Assembly: GCA_027117675.1 (NCBI GenBank)
Contig: JAJAYM010000230.1
Location: forward strand, 1-7,286
DNA length: 7,286 nucleotides
Origin: Actinomycetes bacterium
GTDB taxonomy: Bacteria; Actinomycetota; Actinomycetes; JAHEKZ01
Reading direction: 5' to 3'
Position numbers and translations under genes: made by a program. Of the stretch, positions 1 to 5,360 are shown piece by piece (positions within the stretch are counted from its first letter, which is position 1; each line of letters begins with the position of its first letter). The notes beneath the pieces were generated by a model, which did not search any database, was not told where the DNA came from, and saw nothing but the letters and a program-made list of their open reading frames with translations.

Positions 1-69
1 GCGTGACATTGTCTGGCGGGCTGCGCGTCCGCGTTGCACCCAATCCTCGGTGCTGACGAACCCGGTCAT
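1..69 (-). CDS. N-terminal fragment of a leftward gene, possibly DUF2252 family
   Basis: Reading leftward from an ATG at 69-67, the frame stays open for all 23 codons to the window edge. The start is well supported: GGAGG (complement of 75-79) lies 5 nt upstream, one of the strongest Shine-Dalgarno sequences in the window. The visible peptide contains STEDWVQRGRAARQTMSR. The RGRAAR stretch followed by a basic residue resembles the N-terminus of DUF2252 proteins as I remember them, which read roughly 'RaaRGraaRxxvPRSsHaxW', but 23 residues are too few to be sure. No function is claimed. It is transcribed divergently from the sulfate-reduction operon, so the two share the 70-205 control region. 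Confidence 0.5.
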   Translation of the reverse strand, partial: MTGFVSTEDWVQRGRAARQTMSR

Positions 70-130
70 TGACCCCTCCAAAGGCCGCGCCATGCGACCG
101 GGGGTGATTTTGCCACCGCCATCCGGCAGG

Positions 131-142
131 GCGACTAGTCGC
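131..142. promoter_or_regulatory. 12-bp perfect palindrome, candidate operator
   Basis: GCGACTAGTCGC equals its own reverse complement over all 12 bases. It lies about 65-75 bp upstream of the leader start and about 62-73 bp upstream of the divergent gene, so a dimeric regulator bound here could affect both directions. The cognate regulator is not in the window and I do not recognise the site. Confidence 0.35.
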
Positions 143-184
143 GACGAATCTCATAGTTTGAGACGAACGCCACATGCTGAGACG
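143..184 (+). repeat. GACG half-sites at 19-bp spacing, overlapping an inverted repeat
   Basis: GACG occurs at 143-146, 162-165 and 181-184, exactly 19 bp apart. The first two copies extend to GACGAA (143-148, 162-167). The last two share TGAGACG (159-165, 178-184). The sequence TCTCA-TAGTT-TGAGA (149-163) forms an inverted repeat with perfect 5-bp arms that overlaps the middle copy. Spacing near two helical turns puts the copies on one face of the DNA, as expected for a multimeric activator or repressor. If transcription starts near 206, the last copy lies at about -25 to -22 and the middle copy at about -44 to -41. Confidence 0.35.
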
Positions 185-189
185 GGGTG

Positions 190-206
190 TGGCATGCTTC
201 CACCCA
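190..206 (+). promoter_or_regulatory. Candidate extended -10 promoter for the sulfate-reduction operon
   Basis: TGG-CATGCT (190-198) resembles an extended -10 element (TGn followed by xAxxxT). Its hexamer ends 7 nt before the ATG at 206, so transcription could begin at or next to that ATG and give a leaderless message. There is no recognisable -35 hexamer at 16-18 bp, which would fit dependence on an activator bound to the repeats just upstream. This rests on position and a loose consensus only. Confidence 0.3.
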
Positions 207-319
207 TGTTCGCCACTGACGACCTTCGCCCGGTCGGCCTGACGCCCCCTCTCGTGAGCAGGCGTCACGTCGACCTCATGCGCGTCGCCGGTAGCGGATG
301 TTGCCAGCGCTCGCTCTAA
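206..319 (+). CDS. Cysteine-containing leader peptide of the sulfite reductase operon
   Basis: This small ORF of 37 codons (from ATG 206) ends 92 bp before sir. Its C-terminal half, VSRRHVDLMRV followed by AGSGCCQRSL, matches the 'S-R-R-H-x-D-L-x-R-V' pattern I know from actinobacterial proteins catalogued as putative leader peptides near sulfur genes. Two adjacent Cys codons (TGT TGC, 299-304) lie four codons before the TAA. In mycobacteria, leaderless polycysteine leaders upstream of sulfur operons act as cysteine-responsive attenuators, and this ORF has the position and composition for that role. The start is uncertain: ATG 206 has no Shine-Dalgarno but could be leaderless; GTG 254 (21 aa) begins right at the conserved block and also lacks a ribosome binding site. 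The peptide itself probably has no function beyond being translated. Family assignment is from memory of the motif. Confidence 0.7.
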   Translation: MFATDDLRPVGLTPPLVSRRHVDLMRVAGSGCCQRSL

Positions 320-367
320 GCCCCTGCCCCACGAGGTGCGCGAGCGCGGCAGGTCGGACGCCCGACC
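299..367 (+). promoter_or_regulatory. Putative cysteine-responsive attenuator with competing hairpins
   Basis: Three pairings are visible next to the leader Cys codons (299-304). (A:C) 303-314 pairs with 340-350 through GCGCTCGC/GCGAGCGC plus GCC/GGC with A306 bulged. (B:C') CCTGCC at 323-328 pairs with GGCAGG at 348-353. (T) GGTCGG at 352-357 pairs with CCGACC at 362-367 around a 4-nt loop. B:C' and T share 352-353 and A:C and B:C' share 348-350, so they exclude each other. A ribosome stalled at the Cys codons would cover arm A and leave B free to open T; one reaching the stop at 317-319 would cover both A and B and let T form. T lacks a U-tract, so it may act as a non-canonical terminator or Rho-assisted pause. 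Pairings are seen; the switch is inferred. Confidence 0.4.
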
Positions 368-411
368 GATCCGAGTTCGCACGCCTCCCCTTTCCCCGAG
401 GACGTGCCCCG

Positions 412-2100
412 ATGGCCACCGATACCGACGACGCGGCCCCGCCGAGGCCTCGTGTCGAACGTGCCCGCGGGCAGGGCCAGTGGGCCCTCGGCTTCCGTGA
501 GCCTCTCAACGCCAACGAGCGGACGAAGGCGGACGACGACGGTCTCAACGTCCGGGCCCGCATCGAGAACATCTACTCCAAAGCCGGGTTCGCCTCGATC
601 GACCTCGCCGACCTCAACGGACGCTTCCGCTGGTGGGGCCTCTACACCCAGCGCCGCCCGGGAATCGAGGGCGGCCGCACTGCAACGCTCGAGCCGCACG
701 AGCTCTCTGACGAGTACTTCATGCTGCGCATCCGGATTGACGGCGGACGCCTGAACCTCGAGCAGCTCCGGGCCATCGCGCACATCTCAACGGCGTACGG
801 TCGAGACTCCGCCGACATCACCGACCGACAGAACATCCAGTTGCACTGGATCCGCGTCGAGGACGTCCCCGCGATCTGGCAAGCCCTCGAGGCGGTGGGC
901 CTCACGACCGCAGAAGCCTGCGGTGACACCCCGCGAGTCATTCTCGGCTCCCCCGTCGCCGGGGTTGCTGCCCACGAGATCATTGACGGAACACCGGCGA
1001 TCGAGGCCATCGTGCAGCGTTTTGTTGGCGATCCGACGCTGTCGAACTTGCCGCGCAAGTTCAAAACGGCTATCTCCGGCTCGCCGCACCAAGATGTGGC
1101 GCACGAGGTCAACGACCTGTCGTTCGTTGGCGTTCGACACCCAGAGCACGGCCCCGGGTTCGACGTCTTCGTCGGCGGTGGCCTTTCGACGAACCCGATG
1201 TTCGCCCAGCGCCTGGGAGTCTTCGTCACCCTCGATGAGATTCCCGAGGTCTGGCACGGCATCATCGCCATTTTCCGCGACTACGGCTACCGACGCCTGC
1301 GCCACCGCGCCAGGTTGAAGTTCCTGGTCGCCGACTGGGGAGCTGCGAAGTTCCGCGAAGTACTCGAAACCGAGTACCTGCACCGGACACTTACCGACGG
1401 GCCACCTCCGGACGCACCGCCGGAGCGACGCGACCACGTCGGCGTTCATCGCCAGCATGACGGTCGCTACTACGTTGGCGTCGCACCCAGTGTCGGCCGA
1501 GTGAGCGGGGCCGCCCTCGCCGCGGTCGCTGATCTCGTCGAGGCAGCGGGCAGCGGTCAGGTGCGGCTTACCGCGCAACAGAAGCTGATTGTGCTGGACG
1601 TGCCAGACGGCTGCGTTGCAGCGCTTCGCGAGGGGCTAGCCGATCTCGGTCTCGACCCTGGGCCTAGTGAGTTCCGTCGCGGTGCGATGGCATGCACCGG
1701 TATCGAGTTCTGCAAGCTTGCGATCGTCGAGACGAAGGCCCTCGCGTCATCCACCATCGCCCATCTCGAACGAGCGCTCCCCGACTTCGACGCCCCACTT
1801 TCACTGCATGTCAATGGATGCCCCAACTCGTGCGCGCGCATCCAGGTGGCCGACATCGGCCTCAAAGGGTCGATCGTCCGCGATGCCGACGGCGAGTCCG
1901 TGGAGGGGTTCCAGGTTCACCTCGGCGGAACCCTTGGACCCGACGCATCGTTGGGCCGCAAGCCGCGCGGCCTCAAGGTGACGAGCGCTGAGCTGCCGCA
2001 CTTCGTCGAGCGGGTCGCCGGACGCTACGCCAGCCAGCGAAACAACGGCGAGTCGTTCGCCTCTTGGGCCCAACGAGCAGACGAGGCGGACCTTTCATGA
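412..2100 (+). CDS. sir: Ferredoxin-dependent assimilatory sulfite reductase (NirA/Sir type)
   Basis: A 562-residue cytoplasmic hemoprotein that reduces sulfite to sulfide with six electrons, normally from ferredoxin. The [4Fe-4S]/siroheme cysteines are all present: ACTGIEFC gives C428 and C434, and NGCPNSC gives C470 and C474. The two ferredoxin-like half-domains can be seen, the first around residues 72-160 (GLYTQRRPG) and the second around 345-400. Y78 in GLYTQR and C170 in EACGDTPR are 92 residues apart, the same spacing as the Tyr69-Cys161 crosslinked pair of M. tuberculosis NirA, which favours sulfite over nitrite as substrate. The frame is open from 298, but ATG 412 is chosen because GAGGA (398-402) lies 9 nt upstream and the length fits the family; the extension would run through the leader and attenuator. 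It is the first structural gene of the operon, and its TGA overlaps the next start. Nitrite reductase is the main alternative, made unlikely by cysH in the operon. Confidence 0.95.
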   Translation: MATDTDDAAPPRPRVERARGQGQWALGFREPLNANERTKADDDGLNVRARIENIYSKAGFASIDLADLNGRFRWWGLYTQRRPGIEGGRTATLEPHELSDEYFMLRIRIDGGRLNLEQLRAIAHISTAYGRDSADITDRQNIQLHWIRVEDVPAIWQALEAVGLTTAEACGDTPRVILGSPVAGVAAHEIIDGTPAIEAIVQRFVGDPTLSNLPRKFKTAISGSPHQDVAHEVNDLSFVGVRHPEHGPGFDVFVGGGLSTNPMFAQRLGVFVTLDEIPEVWHGIIAIFRDYGYRRLRHRARLKFLVADWGAAKFREVLETEYLHRTLTDGPPPDAPPERRDHVGVHRQHDGRYYVGVAPSVGRVSGAALAAVADLVEAAGSGQVRLTAQQKLIVLDVPDGCVAALREGLADLGLDPGPSEFRRGAMACTGIEFCKLAIVETKALASSTIAHLERALPDFDAPLSLHVNGCPNSCARIQVADIGLKGSIVRDADGESVEGFQVHLGGTLGPDASLGRKPRGLKVTSAELPHFVERVAGRYASQRNNGESFASWAQRADEADLS

Positions 2101-2291
2101 GCAGCTCAGGCGTCAGCAGCTCAGGCGTCAGCAGCTCAGGCAGCCCGGTGCGGATGGCTCCGCACTACTGCCCCTACTGCGCCGACCAAGATCTCCGGCC
2201 GCACGAGCAGGGCCACACCGCCTGGGAGTGCCGTGGCTGTTTGCGGGTCTTCTCCCTCACGTTCGCCGGCATCTCAGGAGTCACATCATGA
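2097..2291 (+). CDS. Small zinc-ribbon protein of the sulfite reductase operon, function unknown
   Basis: A 64-residue protein with two CxxC knuckles, YCPYC (C25, C28) and ECRGC (C45, C48), spaced as in a rubredoxin-like zinc ribbon, with H36 and H40 between them. The C-terminal VFSLTF looks like a final beta strand. The first 16 residues are a low-complexity SSSGV repeat from a 15-bp tandem duplication and are probably disordered. ATG 2097 is chosen because it overlaps the sir stop as ATGA and has GAGG (2083-2086) 10 nt upstream; ATG 2154 would skip the repeat but has no better signal. Its own stop overlaps the cysH ATG. I recall similar short ORFs between sir and cysH in Streptomyces-type loci, sometimes labelled insertion-element-like because of the zinc ribbon, but none with a known role. 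Location suggests a part in Sir or CysH assembly, metal handling or electron delivery; this is inference. Confidence 0.8.
   Translation: MSSSGVSSSGVSSSGSPVRMAPHYCPYCADQDLRPHEQGHTAWECRGCLRVFSLTFAGISGVTS
2100..2141 (+). repeat. 15-bp in-frame tandem repeat (2.8 copies)
   Basis: AGCAGCTCAGGCGTC occurs at 2100-2114 and 2115-2129, and 12 of its 15 bases recur at 2130-2141. The copies are identical and in frame, giving SSSGV-SSSGV-SSSG at the N-terminus of the zinc-ribbon protein, immediately after the ATGA junction with sir. Perfect identity suggests recent slippage expansion, so copy number may vary between strains. Confidence 0.9.
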
Positions 2292-3079
2292 CCGTTGTCC
2301 CTGGCCTGACAGACGTCACTGTTAGGACCGTCACACCAGAGGCGGCCCTGCGCGCGCGATACGGCGTCACCGTTGCCGATGCTCGCGGGCTAGGGAAGGC
2401 CGAGCTCGAGCTGCTCGCCGAGGACGCCGGGCAACGACTGGCCGATGCCCGCGCGATCGACATCCTTACCTGGGCGGCGCTGACGTTCGGCGAGCGACTC
2501 GTGGTCGCGTCGTCGATGGCCGATGGAGTCGTCGCACATCTGGCCTCCAGGGCGCTGCCCGGCGTCCAGGTCGCCTTCCTCGACACCGGCCTGCACTTCG
2601 CCGAGACGATCGGCACCCGCGATGCGATCGCGGCCACCCTCGACGTCGAGATCCTCAACGCGACGCCCGACCTCACGGTCGACGAGCAGGCGCAGAAGTT
2701 CGGCCCCAAACTTTGGGCGACCGACCCCGACCGTTGCTGCCAGATGCGCAAGGTCGCTCCGCTCGAACGCGTCCTGGCCCCGTTCCAGGCATGGGCCACC
2801 GGGATTCGCGGTGACGAGACCGCCGCGCGGGTCGGAACACCAGTGGTGCACTGGGATGCCAAGCGCGGCATGGTCAAGGTCAACCCCATCGCCCGTTGGT
2901 CCAACGCCGAAGTCAGCGCCTACGCTGCTCGCTACGGCATCCTCGTCAATCCGCTTCGGCAGTTGGGCTTCGCCTCCATCGGCTGCGCGCCGTGCACGCG
3001 GGCTGTCCAGCCGGGCGAGAACGCCCGCGCCGGACGTTGGGCGGGCGCCGACAAGAGCGAGTGCGGAATCCACGTGTGA
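2288..3079 (+). CDS. cysH: Thioredoxin-dependent APS reductase (assimilatory, [4Fe-4S])
   Basis: A 263-residue cytoplasmic enzyme that reduces adenosine 5'-phosphosulfate to sulfite and AMP using thioredoxin. It has the PAPS-reductase fold: nucleotide-binding SSMADGVV (residues 75-82), LDTGLHF (98-104), and the C-terminal catalytic ECGIHV with C259. The paired C150-C151 and C233-x-x-C236 are the [4Fe-4S] ligands found in APS-specific enzymes and missing from the E. coli PAPS type, so APS is the likely substrate and no cysC kinase is needed. ATG 2288 is chosen over the in-frame ATG 2228 because it overlaps the preceding stop as ATGA and has CAGGAG (2275-2280) 7 nt upstream; the extra 20 residues of the longer frame are out-of-frame zinc-ribbon coding sequence. 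Its TGA overlaps the GTG of the next gene. The sulfate adenylyltransferase that makes its substrate is not in this window. Confidence 0.95.
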   Translation: MTVVPGLTDVTVRTVTPEAALRARYGVTVADARGLGKAELELLAEDAGQRLADARAIDILTWAALTFGERLVVASSMADGVVAHLASRALPGVQVAFLDTGLHFAETIGTRDAIAATLDVEILNATPDLTVDEQAQKFGPKLWATDPDRCCQMRKVAPLERVLAPFQAWATGIRGDETAARVGTPVVHWDAKRGMVKVNPIARWSNAEVSAYAARYGILVNPLRQLGFASIGCAPCTRAVQPGENARAGRWAGADKSECGIHV

Positions 3080-4266
3080 ATCACTATCCGGTGCTCCTCG
3101 ACCTCGACGGTCGTCGGGCACTTGTCGTCGGTGGCGGTCCGGTCGCCGCGCGCCGCATCCGAGGGCTGCTCGACGCGGCCGCCGACGTCGAAGTCGTTGC
3201 GCCCTCGGTCTGCGAGGACATCTGGGACGCCGCTGAACGGGGCGAGCTGACCCTGCACCTGCGCGAGTTCGATGCGTCCGACCTGGACGGCGTCTGGCTC
3301 GTTCACACAGCAACAGGTGAGCGGTCCACCGACAACGCAGTGGCTGCAGCGGCTGACAGTCGTAACCTTTGGTGTGTACGCGCCGATGACGCCGCGGCCA
3401 GCAGCGCCTGGACCCCCGCCGTAGCCCGTCTCGGTGACGTCGTTGTTGCTGTGAACGCTGGAGCCGACCCGCGCAGGGCCGTCGCGCTGCGCAACGCGAT
3501 AGCGACCCAGCTCGAGACCGGGGAACTTCCCCTCCGTCGCCACCGCATGACCGGGGGGCGCGGACACGTCGCACTTGTCGGCGGCGGACCGGGCGACCCC
3601 GGCCTGATCACCACTCGCGGACGCATTCTGCTGGCCGAGGCAGACGTAGTCGTGGTCGACCGGCTCGCCCCGCAGGCTCTGCTTGAGCACCTCGGCCCAG
3701 ACGTTGAGGTGATCGATGCCGGCAAAGCACCGCACGCGCACACTCTCACGCAGGACCAGATCAACGCGCTCATCGTCGAACGCGCCAAGGCCGGTCAACG
3801 CGTCGTCCGGCTGAAGGGCGGCGACCCGTTCGTCCTCGGCCGAGGCAGCGAAGAGCTGGCCGCTTGCCGCGCCGCCGCCGTCGACGTGACTGTCGTCCCC
3901 GGCGTCACCAGTGCGCTGGCGGTGCCGGCGGCGGCGGGCATCCCCGTCACAGCCCGCGGCATCACCAGTCGGTTCACCGTGGTCTCCGGCCACGACGGCC
4001 CACTCGACTTCGCGTCCATAGCCGCACTGGACGGAACCCTGCTCTTCCTGATGGGTGTCTCCCGGCTTCCGGAGATCGCTGCCGAGCTCCAGTCGCACGG
4101 CAGGCCGAGTGGCGAGCCGGTTGCTGTCATCGAGAAGGGCACCACCGCTGATCAGCGGGTCACGCTCGCCACCCTCGGCACGATCGCGGCCCGAGCCGCC
4201 GACCGCGGCGTCCAGAGCCCAGCCGTCATCGTGGTCGGTGAGGTCGCCGCGTTGGCCGACACGTGA
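3076..4266 (+). CDS. cysG: Siroheme synthase-like fusion: precorrin-2 dehydrogenase plus uroporphyrinogen-III C-methyltransferase
   Basis: A 396-residue two-part enzyme of siroheme synthesis. Residues 1-155 form a CysG N-terminal domain with the NAD-binding GGGPVAARR (19-27) and an Asp pair at D104-D105 (RADDAAASSAWTPA) matching the acidic catalytic site of bacterial CysG. Residues 162-396 are an S-adenosylmethionine-dependent methyltransferase: GGGPGDPGLIT (169-179), GKAPHAH (216-222), RLKGGDPFVLGRG (245-257) and VVPGVTSA (273-280). The N-terminal part is shorter than E. coli CysG (457 aa overall), and the 'SSGG' segment reads NAGA (127-130), as in other actinobacterial fusions I recall. Ferrochelation may therefore be left to the chelatase encoded next. 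The GTG start at 3076 is chosen because it overlaps the cysH stop as GTGA and precedes the conserved YPVLLDLDGR; the longer ATG at 2896 lies inside cysH. Its product siroheme is the cofactor of Sir. Confidence 0.93.
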   Translation: MNHYPVLLDLDGRRALVVGGGPVAARRIRGLLDAAADVEVVAPSVCEDIWDAAERGELTLHLREFDASDLDGVWLVHTATGERSTDNAVAAAADSRNLWCVRADDAAASSAWTPAVARLGDVVVAVNAGADPRRAVALRNAIATQLETGELPLRRHRMTGGRGHVALVGGGPGDPGLITTRGRILLAEADVVVVDRLAPQALLEHLGPDVEVIDAGKAPHAHTLTQDQINALIVERAKAGQRVVRLKGGDPFVLGRGSEELAACRAAAVDVTVVPGVTSALAVPAAAGIPVTARGITSRFTVVSGHDGPLDFASIAALDGTLLFLMGVSRLPEIAAELQSHGRPSGEPVAVIEKGTTADQRVTLATLGTIAARAADRGVQSPAVIVVGEVAALADT

Positions 4267-4958
4267 GCCCGCACCACCTGCTGATCGCTCATGGCTCGCC
4301 AGATCCTCGGCACCGAACCATGATGCGCACGCTGGCTGGCCTCGTCGACGACCGTGGCCTGCCCTGCTCAGCCGCGTACCTTGAGCACGACGACCCAACG
4401 GTCGGGGCAGCCCTGGAGGCACTCGCAACCGGTCACGTCGTCACGCTCGGAATGCTGCTAGCGCCTGGCTACCACGCAACCGTCGACGTCCCCCGACTGC
4501 TCATGCAGGCCCCGCCTACTGTCCTCGTCGACGACCGTGGGCCGCTCGGAACAGGCCCGTGGCTCGTTCCGAGTCTCGACTGGCTGGTCGCCGACGTCGG
4601 TGCCGGACCCGACGCCCCGGTGATTGTGGCTACCGCCGGATCGACGCGGGCAGACGCTCGGCTAGCGATCGCACAGTTCGCCTCGGAATGGGGACGCACT
4701 CGTACGGGCGCAGTCACCGTTGCCGCGACCACCGGCCCCGGACTTAGCCTGGAAGACGCTGCGGCACCCCTGTCTCATGCACACGTGCCGCTCGGCGTGC
4801 GTGCTGCACCAGCTGTCGTAGTGCCGTTCATGATCGCGCCGGGCGTCCTGGCCGACCGGGCCGCCAAGGTGGCCCAACACCACGGCTTGCTGACCACAGG
4901 GACCTTGGCCGAGGCACCGCCGTTCGTTGACGCACTCGTCGCGCGCCTGGCCTGCTGA
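4263..4958 (+). CDS. Sirohydrochlorin chelatase-like protein (SirB/CbiX family)
   Basis: A 231-residue protein expected to insert Fe2+ into sirohydrochlorin in the last step of siroheme synthesis. The N-terminal half carries both family histidines: H10 in LIAHGSPDP and H71 in LAPGYHATVDVP. The C-terminal half repeats the fold without them: AGSTRADA (125-132) replaces HGS, and PFMIAPGVLADR (188-199) replaces the GxHxxxD motif. So only one metal site remains in this duplicated, long-form chelatase. The GTG start at 4263 overlaps the upstream stop as GTGA, which supports it and implies translational coupling. The same sir-cysH-chelatase grouping exists in mycobacteria (nirA-cysH-Rv2393). A cobalt chelatase (CbiX) role cannot be excluded, but the operon context favours iron and siroheme. 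It is the last gene of the operon; the 25 bp to the convergent gene hold no clear terminator. Confidence 0.88.
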   Translation: MSPHHLLIAHGSPDPRHRTMMRTLAGLVDDRGLPCSAAYLEHDDPTVGAALEALATGHVVTLGMLLAPGYHATVDVPRLLMQAPPTVLVDDRGPLGTGPWLVPSLDWLVADVGAGPDAPVIVATAGSTRADARLAIAQFASEWGRTRTGAVTVAATTGPGLSLEDAAAPLSHAHVPLGVRAAPAVVVPFMIAPGVLADRAAKVAQHHGLLTTGTLAEAPPFVDALVARLAC

Positions 4959-4983
4959 CCGCGGGCGCCGCCACGCCGCCGCA

Positions 4984-5313
4984 CTAGTCAAACCAGAGAC
5001 AAAACTCGTTGCCCTCCGGGTCGCGCATCGCGCGCCATCGCTCGCCATGCTGGCTGTCGTCACCGGCCGGCGTCCGAATGCCGCCGTTGGCCTCGATCCA
5101 CGTGGTGGTGGCCTCGATGTCGTCCGGCTCCAGGTCCACGTGCACCCGGCTCCCCGGTTGCAGCCCGGCCACCCTCTCGAACCCGAGATAGGGACTGCCG
5201 GCAACGTCGGTGACGACGGGTGAGCAGTCGAGCAGCCCACACCAGAAGGCGGCCAACGCCTCCGGATCGTGGCACTGCACGATCACCGCCCCAAGCCGCG
5301 CTCGTGAGCCCAT
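4984..5313 (-). CDS. VOC-family (glyoxalase-like) protein
   Basis: A 109-residue single-module protein of the vicinal oxygen chelate fold. Typical features are LGAVIVQCHDPEALAAFWCGLL (split here as the first strand and helix, residues 8-28), RVHVDLEPDDIEA (56-68) and the C-terminal RDPEGNEFCLW (97-107) with its conserved Glu. The usual first metal ligand position does not hold His, and this subgroup (Glyoxalase_6-like) is often non-metal binding, so enzymatic activity is uncertain; it may bind a small molecule. ATG 5313 is chosen because GAGG (complement of 5319-5322) sits 5 nt upstream; a GTG at 5319 would overlap that ribosome binding site. It lies 47 bp downstream of the ZapE-like gene on the same strand and may be cotranscribed with it. 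It converges on the sulfate-reduction operon with 25 bp between stops. Substrate unknown. Confidence 0.85.
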   Translation of the reverse strand: MGSRARLGAVIVQCHDPEALAAFWCGLLDCSPVVTDVAGSPYLGFERVAGLQPGSRVHVDLEPDDIEATTTWIEANGGIRTPAGDDSQHGERWRAMRDPEGNEFCLWFD

Positions 5314-5360
5314 CTGCACCTCGTCTCAGCGCCGACCGCGACCGACGGCCGAGCCAGACC

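Larger units (their letters stand above)
70..205. promoter_or_regulatory. Divergent intergenic control region
   Basis: These 136 bp lie between the leftward gene starting at 69 and the leader peptide starting at 206. They hold a 12-bp palindrome (131-142), an inverted repeat (149-163) and GACG repeated every 19 bp (143, 162, 181), each listed separately. On the minus strand CAAAAT (112-107) could be a -10 element for the leftward gene, without a clear -35. The central part (about 143-180) is more AT-rich than the surroundings. I see no convincing ORF in it; the open frame running through from 50 is only the upstream extension of the leader frame. Confidence 0.55.

Noticed and set aside
384..401. 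CCTC/GAGG pairing that could hide the sir ribosome binding site
   Set aside because: Four base pairs around a 10-nt loop are too weak to support a claim.
298..411. N-terminal extension making sulfite reductase 600 residues
   Set aside because: The extra 38 codons overlap the leader peptide and hairpins, look nothing like the family, and the ATG at 412 has its own ribosome binding site.
2390..3574. Antisense open frame of 394 codons
   Set aside because: Extremely Arg-rich translation opposite well-supported cysH and cysG; no start signal or domain.
2932..4428. Antisense open frame of 498 codons opposite cysH, cysG and the chelatase gene
   Set aside because: Rich in Arg and Gly with no recognisable motif; typical shadow of high-GC coding sequence, and it spans several real genes.
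4959..4983. Possible bidirectional terminator between convergent genes
   Set aside because: Only a weak 4-bp GGCG/CGCC pairing in very GC-rich sequence and no T-tract; not distinguishable from chance.
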